Positions 25,913-33,889 of a stretch of DNA of 64,000 nt are shown here, piece by piece. How positions within the stretch are numbered: position 1 is the first letter of the stretch; every line of letters begins with the position of its first letter. The notes beneath the pieces were generated by a model. It saw only the letters and a program-made list of their open reading frames with translations, was not told where the DNA came from and did not search any database. Source of the DNA: Oscillospiraceae bacterium (GTDB lineage: Bacteria; Bacillota; Clostridia; Oscillospirales; Ruminococcaceae). The stretch lies in NCBI GenBank assembly GCA_009777725.1, contig WRLG01000003.1, positions 62,001 through 126,000 on the forward strand. The letters are read 5' to 3'. The position numbers and the translations under genes were made by a program.

Positions 25913-26345
25913 CAAACGCCGCAAAATGCTTAAAACAGTCGGCTATATGCTGGAGGATATTGCCGCCATGCTCCGCTACAAATCCGCTACTGTCTATGAA
26001 ATACTCGAAGGGCTTGCGGAAAACGAGCGGTTTTCCGAGCTTACCTTCATTAAAGCCGCTTTGAAAAATGCCGAACCCTTAACACCTTTCGGTGAAACAT
26101 GGGAAGCCGCCGTTAATTCCTCCCCCTGCTCCGCGCTTTTAAAAAGCGATTTAAGGCTTTTAAAAGCAATCGGAAAAAATTTAGGCAAAAGCGACTGTGA
26201 GGGTCAACTGAGCATCCTGTGTTTAGAAAAGGAAGAGTTGCGAATTTTAACGGAATCTGCCGAAAACGACTATAGTTCAAAAGCAAAGCTTTACCGTATG
26301 CTCGGCTTGCTGTCCGGGGCGTTTATAGTTATATGTATTTTCTGA
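25839..26345 (+). CDS. spoIIIAB: Stage III sporulation protein AB
   Basis: A 168-residue membrane protein with an N-terminal hydrophobic segment, a central helical domain (ASLDKRRKMLKTVGYMLEDIAAMLRY) and a C-terminal membrane segment, as in SpoIIIAB/GspF-like platform proteins. It overlaps the end of spoIIIAA. A TTG three bases upstream of the chosen ATG has better spacing and may be the true start. Confidence 0.9.
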   Translation: MKLIGCGLIIILTARIGAYFSASLDKRRKMLKTVGYMLEDIAAMLRYKSATVYEILEGLAENERFSELTFIKAALKNAEPLTPFGETWEAAVNSSPCSALLKSDLRLLKAIGKNLGKSDCEGQLSILCLEKEELRILTESAENDYSSKAKLYRMLGLLSGAFIVICIF

Positions 26346-26362
26346 GAAAGGGAGTTAAAAAA

Positions 26363-26557
26363 GTGGAGCTGGATATTATTTTCAGAATTGCGGGGGTAGG
26401 CATCATCGTAGCCGTGTTAAACACGCTCTTAAAAAAAGCCGACCGCGATGAATACGGCATGATGATAACAATCACGGGTATTATAATCGTTCTTATGATG
26501 GTCATAAATGAAATATCCGCGCTTTTTGATACGGTTAAGGCTGTTTTCGGATTTTAA
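26363..26557 (+). CDS. spoIIIAC: Stage III sporulation protein AC
   Basis: A 64-residue protein with two membrane segments (IIFRIAGVGIIVAVLNTLL and MMITITGIIIVLMMVI) and a charged loop, the usual size for SpoIIIAC. The GTG start lies 8 bases after AAAGGGAG; the longer frame would begin inside spoIIIAB. Confidence 0.9.
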   Translation: MELDIIFRIAGVGIIVAVLNTLLKKADRDEYGMMITITGIIIVLMMVINEISALFDTVKAVFGF

Positions 26558-26644
26558 GCGCAGTGTATGCAATGTAATTTAAGAAGCTGACTGCAAAATT
26601 GTAAGCCGTACATTGTAAGCTGTAAGCAAGGGATATGAAATAAA

Positions 26645-27034
26645 ATGGAAATATTAAAAATAGCGGCGATTGGCATAATAACTACTATTTTATGCAGGTT
26701 TTTCAGCAATGATAATAAGGAATACGCCTTATTTTTAAAAATGGCGGCGGCGGCATTGATTTTATTATCGGTGATTCGTTACATAACCCCGATATACGAC
26801 ACAATAAGCGGAATTTTCGGCAGAACCGGCGCGGATTCCTCTTATTTAAGCCTGCTTTTTAAGGCACTGGGGATTTGCTATATAACGCAATTCGCGCATG
26901 ATATATGCAAGGACAGCGGCGAAAATGCCCTTGCCGCTCAAATCGAAACAGCAGGTAAAATAACCTTGATTTTACTCTCCCTGCCGCTATTTGAAGCTCT
27001 TATGGGGGTCGTATCCTCGCTGTTCGGAATGTAG
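26645..27034 (+). CDS. spoIIIAD: Stage III sporulation protein AD
   Basis: A 129-residue membrane protein homologous in pattern to SpoIIIAD (starts MEILKIAAIGIITTILCRF; ends with a membrane segment and a Leu/Phe-rich tail). It is separated from spoIIIAC by 87 bases containing a GTAAGC-type repeat but no clear signal; its binding site (AAGGGA) is 14 bases away and weak. Confidence 0.9.
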   Translation: MEILKIAAIGIITTILCRFFSNDNKEYALFLKMAAAALILLSVIRYITPIYDTISGIFGRTGADSSYLSLLFKALGICYITQFAHDICKDSGENALAAQIETAGKITLILLSLPLFEALMGVVSSLFGM

Positions 27035-27047
27035 AGGAAGTTTTATA

Positions 27048-28190
27048 ATGAAAAGGTTGTTTATTTTTTTTACGGTGCTTATATTTACGGCTTTTAACTG
27101 TAACATTGAAACATATGCACAGGATGATGAAGCCCTTTTCATAGCCGATGAGCTTGCTATTGACCTTGACGGCGCGTCCTCGGGGCTGACGGCGGAAGCG
27201 GAGGAATTTATAGCCGAGCACGGCATTTCAATCGGAGATGCGGAAAGTATGCTCAAACTGTCTCCGCTGGATGTGATTTCCTACGCCTTTGACAGCTTTA
27301 AGTCAAACCTTGTACTGCCTGTTAAAACCTTAACCTCCATGCTTGCGGTTATTTTACTAAGCTCGGTCGTTGAGGGCTTGGGAAACACAGCGGCAAACAA
27401 ACAGCTTTCCAAGACATACGGCATTGTCTGTGTTTTGGTATCTGTCAATGTGATTATCAAGCCTGTCACCGCGTGTATCGGCGGTGCGTCCGAGACGATT
27501 ACATCGGGGGGGCACTTCATGCTTACCTACATACCTGTATTCGCAGGGCTTACCGCGTCCGCCGGAAACATCTCCTCGGCGGCGGCTTACAATATGATTG
27601 TCGCGATTGCGGCTCAGGCGGCTGTTCAGTTTACATCGGGTCTGCTTGTTCCGGCTATATCGGTCTGTATGGCTTTGGGCGTTGTCGGCGCGGTGAACCC
27701 CGATTTTAACCTGACAAGCATTACAGGTGGCATAAAAAAAGCAAGCTCCTTCGCGCTGGGCTTTATCATGACAATATTTATCGGCTTGCTTTCAATACAA
27801 AGCATACTCGGAACCTCCGTGGATACGCTGGGGATTAAAGCCGCTAAGTTTATGGCTTCAAGTTTTATCCCCGTTATCGGGGGGGCGGTCGCGGACGCAT
27901 ACTCAACGGTGCGTTCAAGCTTGGGGCTTCTAAAAAGCGGCGTGGGCTTTTTCGGGGTAGCGGCTATATTTATCACCGTTTTGCCCTCGCTTATGCAGGT
28001 AATAGCCATGCGGCTCGTCTTTTCTGCCGGTGAGGTCGCCGCTGATTTATTCGGCGTGTCAAGACTTAAAGTTTTATTTAAAAATACTGCCGATATTTTA
28101 GCCTTAATGTTCAGCCTGCTTGTTTGCTTTTCGGTGATGTTTATCTTGTCAACCGCAATATTGATGCTTACCGGGTTAAATATGAGCTAG
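27048..28190 (+). CDS. spoIIIAE: Stage III sporulation protein AE
   Basis: A 380-residue protein with a signal peptide (residues 1-22, cleaved near TYAQ) followed by a short exported region and seven or so membrane segments. It is a core membrane component of the SpoIIIA complex. ATG 27048 follows AGAGGAAG and lies 13 bases after the spoIIIAD stop. Confidence 0.93.
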   Translation: MKRLFIFFTVLIFTAFNCNIETYAQDDEALFIADELAIDLDGASSGLTAEAEEFIAEHGISIGDAESMLKLSPLDVISYAFDSFKSNLVLPVKTLTSMLAVILLSSVVEGLGNTAANKQLSKTYGIVCVLVSVNVIIKPVTACIGGASETITSGGHFMLTYIPVFAGLTASAGNISSAAAYNMIVAIAAQAAVQFTSGLLVPAISVCMALGVVGAVNPDFNLTSITGGIKKASSFALGFIMTIFIGLLSIQSILGTSVDTLGIKAAKFMASSFIPVIGGAVADAYSTVRSSLGLLKSGVGFFGVAAIFITVLPSLMQVIAMRLVFSAGEVAADLFGVSRLKVLFKNTADILALMFSLLVCFSVMFILSTAILMLTGLNMS

Positions 28191-28222
28191 AGCCTGTTTG
28201 TTCAACGAGAAAGGAGTGTAAA

Positions 28223-28702
28223 ATGGAAGCTTTCAGATTGATTACAAAAACCGCCTGCTATATCGGAATCGCGGCGGCTATACTTGACTCGCTTTACCCT
28301 AACGAACGATTCGGCAAGCAGATGAAAATTCTTTTCACGGTTGTCTTTTTGATAATCATTACCGCTCCTTTCGCAAGGGGGGAAATTGACTTTGATATAA
28401 GCCTCCCAACGTACAGCAGTCTTGATTCCTACGCCGAAGCCCAAGAAAAGGCTCACGCGCTGTTTGTAAAAACGGCGGAAAGCAATATAAACACCCGCCT
28501 TGAAGAGCTTCTTAATCATCATGAAATTTATAATGTAAAAATTAAGACAAGTGTAAATATTTCGGACAATGCCGGCATATCTATTAATGAGGTAGCAATA
28601 ACGCTTGACGCTCCGTTGGATTTTGATAAAGCGTCCGCGATTATTAAAAGCGAGCTTGGAGAGGTTTTAATTAAGGAAGTGGATAAAGAATGGATGAGCT
28701 GA
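28223..28702 (+). CDS. spoIIIAF: Stage III sporulation protein AF
   Basis: A 159-residue protein with two N-terminal membrane segments (residues 8-55) and a soluble ring-building-motif-like domain after it. ATG 28223 follows AAAGGAG. It overlaps spoIIIAG by 13 bases. Confidence 0.9.
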   Translation: MEAFRLITKTACYIGIAAAILDSLYPNERFGKQMKILFTVVFLIIITAPFARGEIDFDISLPTYSSLDSYAEAQEKAHALFVKTAESNINTRLEELLNHHEIYNVKIKTSVNISDNAGISINEVAITLDAPLDFDKASAIIKSELGEVLIKEVDKEWMS

Positions 28703-29202
28703 TTAGGAAAGCCTTAGAGCTGTTCAAAAAACCGCTGTTTCTTAAAGCGGCGGTCGGCGCGGGTCTGATTATTATGGTTTTAATCGCTATGTACGATGGC
28801 AAACCTAAAAAGGCGGATACGCCGGAAATTAATCCCGACATACACTTCGTATCCTCGGATTTATACGCCGCTCAGATGGAGGATAGGCTGAGAGATGTCC
28901 TTATGTCAATAAAAGGCGTAGGGAAAGCGGAGGTGTTGTTGACTTTAACCTCAACGGAAGAGTTCGTATATGTTGAAACAGTAAAAAAAAGCGGAGCTCA
29001 AGCTGAAGTCAGCTATGTAATATTAGATAAAGGCTCCCAGAAGGAGGCGTTGGTAAGAAAAGTAAACAAGCCTGCCGTAAACGGCGTTATAATCGTATGC
29101 GAGGGAGGGGGTAATTCTAAGACAAGCGAAAAAATTCACAGAGCGGTGTCAACCGCGTTGGGCATCCCCACTAATAGAATTTTTGTCGCTGAAATGAAGT
29201 AA
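28690..29202 (+). CDS. spoIIIAG: Stage III sporulation protein AG
   Basis: A 170-residue protein with one membrane segment (LKAAVGAGLIIMVLIAMYDG) and an exported ring-building domain (LRDVLMSIKGVGKAEVLLTLTS, AVNGVIIVCEGG). Known SpoIIIAG forms a large ring between mother cell and forespore. Confidence 0.93.
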   Translation: MDELIRKALELFKKPLFLKAAVGAGLIIMVLIAMYDGKPKKADTPEINPDIHFVSSDLYAAQMEDRLRDVLMSIKGVGKAEVLLTLTSTEEFVYVETVKKSGAQAEVSYVILDKGSQKEALVRKVNKPAVNGVIIVCEGGGNSKTSEKIHRAVSTALGIPTNRIFVAEMK

Positions 29203-29254
29203 ACATCTCCCTCAAAACCTCCGAGGAGGTCTAATAATCGAAAGGAAGAATTTT

Positions 29255-29797
29255 ATGAGAAAACCAAGCTTTATTATAGGCAAAAAGCACGTTATCCTTG
29301 CTTGCTTAACACTTATTCTGGGAATTGCAATCTACATGAACTACGCATTTTCAGCGGCTCAGGACGACATAGCCGCCGCCAGAACCATGTCGGATTTAGA
29401 GGTTGAGGACGCGGTAAATTACGGAGATGCGGCTTTCGTAAGCACGGAAAGCGATTTCTTCTCGCAAGCGCGCCTCACCAGAATGACCACCCGCGATGAA
29501 GCAGTCGAAACACTTGCCGCAATGTTAAACGGCGGCGACCTGTCAGCCGAGCAGACCAATGTGTACACCGTTGAAGCGGTGACTCTTTCCAAGCTCTCCG
29601 AGAGCGAGGGCAGGGTTGAAAATCTTATAAGGGCGCAGGGCTTTGAGGACTGCGTGGTATATTTAAACGGCTCCACGGCTAACATAGTGGTTAAGACGGA
29701 AGGCTTAGTCCCCTCTGAGGTCGCGCAGATTAAAGATATTTTACTGAATGAAATTACAATACCCTCTGAAAATATCAGAATCTTTGAGGTTAAATAA
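29255..29797 (+). CDS. spoIIIAH: Stage III sporulation protein AH
   Basis: A 180-residue protein with one membrane segment (residues 12-30) and a YscJ-like ring-building domain (LSESEGRVENLIRAQGFEDCVVYL). In known systems it binds SpoIIQ across the intermembrane space; a SpoIIQ-type gene lies 1.1 kb downstream on the other strand. It starts after GAAAGGAAG. Confidence 0.93.
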   Translation: MRKPSFIIGKKHVILACLTLILGIAIYMNYAFSAAQDDIAAARTMSDLEVEDAVNYGDAAFVSTESDFFSQARLTRMTTRDEAVETLAAMLNGGDLSAEQTNVYTVEAVTLSKLSESEGRVENLIRAQGFEDCVVYLNGSTANIVVKTEGLVPSEVAQIKDILLNEITIPSENIRIFEVK

Positions 29798-29810
29798 GAA
29801 CCTTAAATAT

Positions 29811-29860
29811 AATAATAACTGCGTGAATTTTTGCCGCTTAAAATTCACGCAGTTATTATT
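29811..29860. terminator. Terminator of the spoIIIA operon
   Basis: A perfect 21-base stem (29811-29831 with 29840-29860) around an 8-base loop. The right arm ends in AGTTATTATT rather than a pure T-tract. Confidence 0.85.
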
Positions 29861-29920
29861 GTAAGGTGCAACGCCCTCGGCGCGCCGTTGTGATTCATAT
29901 GTTTAAAAAAACCAAAAGCA

Positions 29921-29949
29921 TTGACAATATTCTATTCATGTGTTAAAAT
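29921..29949 (+). promoter_or_regulatory. Promoter of the YhfC-like gene
   Basis: TTGACA (29921-29926), 17 bases, TAAAAT (29944-29949) preceded by TG one base before the hexamer. Confidence 0.75.
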
Positions 29950-29979
29950 TAAATATAATAAAAAAAAGGAGATATTAAA

Positions 29980-30798
29980 ATGGTATCACAAGAAACTATC
30001 ATAGCGATTCTGCTTGCGTTTTTTATAACGGGAGTTATCCCCGCCATCACGGGTATTGTACTTTTAGCTTCAAGGAAGCTGAAAGGCTCTGCATTTTGGT
30101 ACGGTATTCTTTCGGCATTGGCGGCAACCATCATCGTTTTAATCCCCGCTTTGGCAACACAAGGAGGCAACCCTGCTCAGGAAGGTTCGGCGTTTGTTGC
30201 CCTCCAGCTTTTAAACGCGGCAGTATCCGCCGCCGCTTTAGCTTTGGGTGTCATGGTTATTTTAAAGAAAAGCCGAGACTTTAAAGGCGCGGTTTCCTGC
30301 GGAATCGGCTACGGCATGTTTTACAGCATCTCAATAGGGCTTCAGAACATCAGTCTTTATGTTACCGCGGCAATGATTAATTCGGGGACATTTGAAAGTA
30401 TGTACGCCCCTGCCATAGAATCAAGACGTATTACAAGAGAGCAGGTCATCGAGATTAAAAGGCAGATTATTGAATTTACCGCCTTAGACTCAGCCGCCTA
30501 CATAATCAGCGCGCTAGCCGGATTTATGCTGTATACTGCACTTTGCCTAATCTTTATGAAAGGCATTTTCGCAAATAAAAAAGCCATCGCTTTGCTTGCG
30601 GGTGTGTGCGTCAGCTTAGCTTGCACTGTTCCCGTCATGCTCTTTCAAGATAATCTTTTCCCGGCATCGCTTGCAGGGGCGGTGATTTCTTTAGTCACTC
30701 TGGTCATTTCGCTCCGCTTTAGAAAGAGCCTTTCGGAAGCTCTCCCCTCCCCTGCCCCAAAGCCCGATTCATTTATGAATTCTATTGATGCTAATTAA
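29980..30798 (+). CDS. Multi-pass membrane protein, YhfC-like
   Basis: A 272-residue protein with seven or eight membrane segments. The segment GIGYGMFYSISIGLQNISLYV lines up with the glycine-histidine-glutamate region of YhfC-type putative intramembrane metalloproteases, but His and Glu are replaced here (GYGMFYSI), so catalysis is doubtful. It has its own promoter and an AAAGGAG site. The position between spoIIIAH and SpoIIQ is notable but no sporulation role is shown. Confidence 0.6.
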   Translation: MVSQETIIAILLAFFITGVIPAITGIVLLASRKLKGSAFWYGILSALAATIIVLIPALATQGGNPAQEGSAFVALQLLNAAVSAAALALGVMVILKKSRDFKGAVSCGIGYGMFYSISIGLQNISLYVTAAMINSGTFESMYAPAIESRRITREQVIEIKRQIIEFTALDSAAYIISALAGFMLYTALCLIFMKGIFANKKAIALLAGVCVSLACTVPVMLFQDNLFPASLAGAVISLVTLVISLRFRKSLSEALPSPAPKPDSFMNSIDAN

Positions 30799-30837
30799 TC
30801 CTGCACAAAATAAGAACCTTAATCTAAAAAAACACAC

Positions 30838-30869
30838 AAGCCTCAACACGGTAAATCCGTTGAGGCTTG
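30838..30869 (-). terminator. Terminator of the spoIIQ-like gene
   Basis: The arms CAAGCCTCAAC and CCGTTGAGGCTTG form a hairpin followed on the minus strand by GTGTG and a run of seven T. It separates two convergent genes. Confidence 0.85.
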
Positions 30870-30888
30870 CGCTGTTAAGGAATTATTC

Positions 30889-31701
30889 TTAGCTTCCCTT
30901 TCCGGAAATGAGCGCGATTGGGTCAATCCATTCGCCGTTTTTTCTTACGGCAAAGTGCAGGTGCGAAGGCTCGCTGATTTCACTTACGGTTGTGTCGCCG
31001 ATTTCTCCGATAACAGTTCCGGCGGACACGCTGTCACCCTCTGTTACCCTTACGTCCTTGCTCAGATTACTGTAGTGACCCTCAAGCCCGTCTCCGTGGT
31101 CGATAATCACAGTTACCCCCAGAGCTTGGTCGTCATAAACCTGAGTAACAACGCCGGAGCTCATGCTCTTAACCTTTTCACCAATATCCCCGGCAATATC
31201 AACTCCGTCATGGGTTCTCCACACATTGAGGGTTTTGGATTTCACCAGCTCGCCATCCGAAAAAATGTTAATCACTTCTCCGTTAATGGGGCGCACCATA
31301 GCTTGGTTTCGCGCGCCGTCATCCTCTTCCTCGCTTTCCGGCGTTGTTTCCTGAGTTGCAGATGGGAAGATAACCTCCTCTGCAAGCTCTGTTTCAGCCT
31401 CGGTCATTTCGTCTCCCGCTTCTAAAGGCGTTGTTTCGGGCGGGGATGCTTCAGCCGATGGCTCATCCTGCTCTCCTCTTGCTACGTTATGCTGCTCCAG
31501 GTCAACCGGCTGTCCGCTCGGTTCTGCCGAAAAATCATCCGGGGGCTTCGTGTTGTTGTTGCTGATAAGCTGATTGTTAAGCTGGTTTGTCAGCTTTGTG
31601 TACGAATATACGCCGGCAGCACCCACAACAGCAAAACACGCACAAACGGTAACAGCAAGACCCTTTCCCGAAAGCAGCTTTTTAATGTTAAAATTTTTCA
31701 T
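30889..31701 (-). CDS. spoIIQ: SpoIIQ-like LytM/M23 peptidase-fold protein
   Basis: A 270-residue protein: N-terminal membrane segment (residues 14-34), an acidic Glu/Pro/Ser-rich linker (45-130) and an M23 domain. The zinc ligands are complete (HDGVD near residue 165 and HLHFAV near 250), unlike Bacillus subtilis SpoIIQ, which lacks the first His. In Clostridia SpoIIQ pairs with SpoIIIAH; the nearby spoIIIAH gene supports that role. It starts after TTGAGGTGA. A general cell-wall endopeptidase is the alternative. Confidence 0.75.
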   Translation of the reverse strand: MKNFNIKKLLSGKGLAVTVCACFAVVGAAGVYSYTKLTNQLNNQLISNNNTKPPDDFSAEPSGQPVDLEQHNVARGEQDEPSAEASPPETTPLEAGDEMTEAETELAEEVIFPSATQETTPESEEEDDGARNQAMVRPINGEVINIFSDGELVKSKTLNVWRTHDGVDIAGDIGEKVKSMSSGVVTQVYDDQALGVTVIIDHGDGLEGHYSNLSKDVRVTEGDSVSAGTVIGEIGDTTVSEISEPSHLHFAVRKNGEWIDPIALISGKGS

Positions 31702-31772
31702 AATAATTCACCTCAAGCATAGTTTTGACAGCTTTTGGTGAATTATTCTTTTTCGGTAAATTTATTTTATGA

Positions 31773-33068
31773 TTACAAGTCGTTCCTTATCATGTCCTCA
31801 TATGTCTCACCCTTGACAATAATGCGGGCTTTGCCGTTCCTTACCATAACCACCGGCGGTCTCGGAAAGCGGTTATAGTTAGACGACATGGAGTAGTTAA
31901 ACGCCCCCGTTGCTAAAACGGCTATAATATCCCCCGATTCAACAGGCTGAAGCTTAACCCCCTCGCCTAACGGGTCTTTTTCACAGCATTTTCCGGCTAT
32001 TGAAACAATTTCGCTCTTAGGCTCAGATGCCTTATTTACGGCGATAAACTCATATTTAGCCTTATACATGGAATAGCGCGGGTTATCGGTTAAGCCGCCG
32101 TCAACCATTACGTAGGTGCGTACCTCCGGGATTACCTTGACCTCGCCTGCGGTGTAAAGCGTAATACCCGAATGTGCCGGGATTGAACGTCCGGGCTCAA
32201 TCATAATAAGCGGCAAGGAAAGCCCCTTGTCAGCACAAAGCTTTTTAATTCTGGCGGAAACATCGTTTATGTAAAGCTCATATTCGGGAGCTTTATCCTC
32301 TTCGGTATACTTAATACCGAAGCCGCCCCCTAAGTTAAGCTCGCCCGCTTCAAAGGAAAGCTGCTCCTTAACCTCGGAGATAAACAGGAGCATAGCCTCA
32401 GCCGCCTTAACAAAGGAATCCGTATCTAAAATCTGACTCCCTATATGGCAGTGAAAGCCCTTTAAGTTTATGTTCCGCAGTAATAACGCAAGCCTTACAG
32501 CTTCAAGTGCTTCTCCCGTTTGAGCGGCAAACCCGAATTTGCTGTCGATATTCCCCGTCTGAACAAGCTCGTGGGTATGAACCTCTACACAAGGCTTTAT
32601 GCGGAGCATTATATCCGCGCTGACGTCCATCTCAACCGCTATTTCACTTAAAGCACTAAGCTCGGAAAAATTATCAACAACGATTCGCCCTACCTTGTTT
32701 TTCAAAGCCATTGTCAGCTCGTCCGCCGTTTTACAGCAGCCGTGAAAAACAATTTTTCCCATTGGAAAGCCCGCAGAAACAGCGGTATAAAGCTCGCCCC
32801 CGGAAGCTACGTCCGCCCACAAGCCTTCTTCCTTTAAAATTTTAAATACCTCTTTACAGCAAAACGCCTTGCTTGCATAACAAACAATCCCTTTCCTGCC
32901 GTAATCCAATTCCATCGCCCGCTTATATCTGCGGCAGTTATCACGGAACAAAGCCTCGTCCATAACATAAAGCGGCGTGCCGTATTCCTTTGCAAGCAAA
33001 GAGGCATCAACCCCGCCGATTGTTAAATTCCCTAATTCGTTTACCCCTAAATTTTTCGATATAAACAT
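31773..33068 (-). CDS. lysA: Diaminopimelate decarboxylase
   Basis: A 431-residue PLP enzyme of the alanine-racemase-fold type. It has the PLP lysine (IVCYASKAFCCKE near residue 47), HCHIGSQI, GGGFGIKY and EPGRSIPAHSG. It makes L-lysine from meso-diaminopimelate. The binding site is GGGGAGAT. A four-copy 7-base repeat lies just upstream. Confidence 0.95.
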   Translation of the reverse strand: MFISKNLGVNELGNLTIGGVDASLLAKEYGTPLYVMDEALFRDNCRRYKRAMELDYGRKGIVCYASKAFCCKEVFKILKEEGLWADVASGGELYTAVSAGFPMGKIVFHGCCKTADELTMALKNKVGRIVVDNFSELSALSEIAVEMDVSADIMLRIKPCVEVHTHELVQTGNIDSKFGFAAQTGEALEAVRLALLLRNINLKGFHCHIGSQILDTDSFVKAAEAMLLFISEVKEQLSFEAGELNLGGGFGIKYTEEDKAPEYELYINDVSARIKKLCADKGLSLPLIMIEPGRSIPAHSGITLYTAGEVKVIPEVRTYVMVDGGLTDNPRYSMYKAKYEFIAVNKASEPKSEIVSIAGKCCEKDPLGEGVKLQPVESGDIIAVLATGAFNYSMSSNYNRFPRPPVVMVRNGKARIIVKGETYEDMIRNDL

Positions 33069-33095
33069 AATTTTTTCATCTCCCCGTTAAATCAA

Positions 33096-33123
33096 TTAAC
33101 AGTTAACAATTAACAGTTAACAA
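33096..33123. repeat. Four tandem 7-base units upstream of lysA
   Basis: TTAACAG, TTAACAA, TTAACAG, TTAACAA head to tail, 28 bases ahead of the lysA start. The same unit type as at 9436 and 15250. Confidence 0.85.
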
Positions 33124-33272
33124 TTATATTTTACCATAAATAGGAGTTATTTTCAAGGGGGTTATTAAAAAAAATTTAAATTAATGTTACTGTTATAAAT
33201 TGTGCATATCCACGCTTGGCTGACGGCTGTCAAGCGTTTTGTAAAGGGTATTCCACAAAATCACCCTGCACA

Positions 33273-33848
33273 TTATATATACTCTCCTATTATTTCCCGC
33301 AATTCCTCAACCCCCTCCCCCGTAACAGAGGAAAAGGGGAATGACCTTATATTATCAAAATTGTCAATTTCATCGGCAAAGCCTGCTAACCTTTCCTCCC
33401 GTTTAAGCTTGGAGAGCTTGTCGGCTTTAGTAAAGGCTATGACAAACGGCATTTTTGTCTCGGTTAAATAATTCAGCATCTGCAAATCATCCTTTGAGGG
33501 CGGGTGGCGCATATCGATAAGCTGAATCAAGAGCGAAATGCGCCCCGAGGTAAGATACCCCTCAACAAGAGGCGACCAACGCTCCCTTTCCTGCTTAGAG
33601 CGTTTCGCATAGCCGTAGCCGGGCAAATCCACCATATAAATATTGTCCAGCTTATAAAAATTAACCGTTATGGTTTTTCCGGGTACGCCGGAAACCCTTG
33701 CAAGAGACTTTCTGTTGCAAAGCTTATTGATAAGAGTAGATTTGCCGACATTGGAGCGTCCCGAAAATGCGACCTCCGCCTCCAAAGCCGGGGGGATTTG
33801 CTTGTATTCTCCGTATGATTTATAAAACTCAACCCTTGTGAAATTCAT
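33273..33848 (-). CDS. engB: Ribosome-biogenesis GTPase EngB/YsxC
   Basis: A 191-residue TRAFAC GTPase with G1 GRSNVGKST (near residue 32), G3 DLPGYGYAKR and G4 TKADK. It is needed for late assembly of the large ribosomal subunit. It follows lon by 31 bases, a common Bacillota arrangement, with a 10-base tandem repeat in the gap providing the AAGGGG binding site. Confidence 0.95.
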   Translation of the reverse strand: MNFTRVEFYKSYGEYKQIPPALEAEVAFSGRSNVGKSTLINKLCNRKSLARVSGVPGKTITVNFYKLDNIYMVDLPGYGYAKRSKQERERWSPLVEGYLTSGRISLLIQLIDMRHPPSKDDLQMLNYLTETKMPFVIAFTKADKLSKLKREERLAGFADEIDNFDNIRSFPFSSVTGEGVEELREIIGEYI

Positions 33849-33859
33849 AGATGTTCCCC

Positions 33860-33889
33860 TTATATACCCTTATTTACCCTTATTTACCC
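33860..33889. repeat. Three tandem 10-base units at the lon-engB junction
   Basis: TTATATACCC, TTATTTACCC, TTATTTACCC. On the minus strand each unit reads as a GGGTAAATAA-type element. The repeat covers the lon stop codon and ends next to the engB ribosome binding site. Confidence 0.85.
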
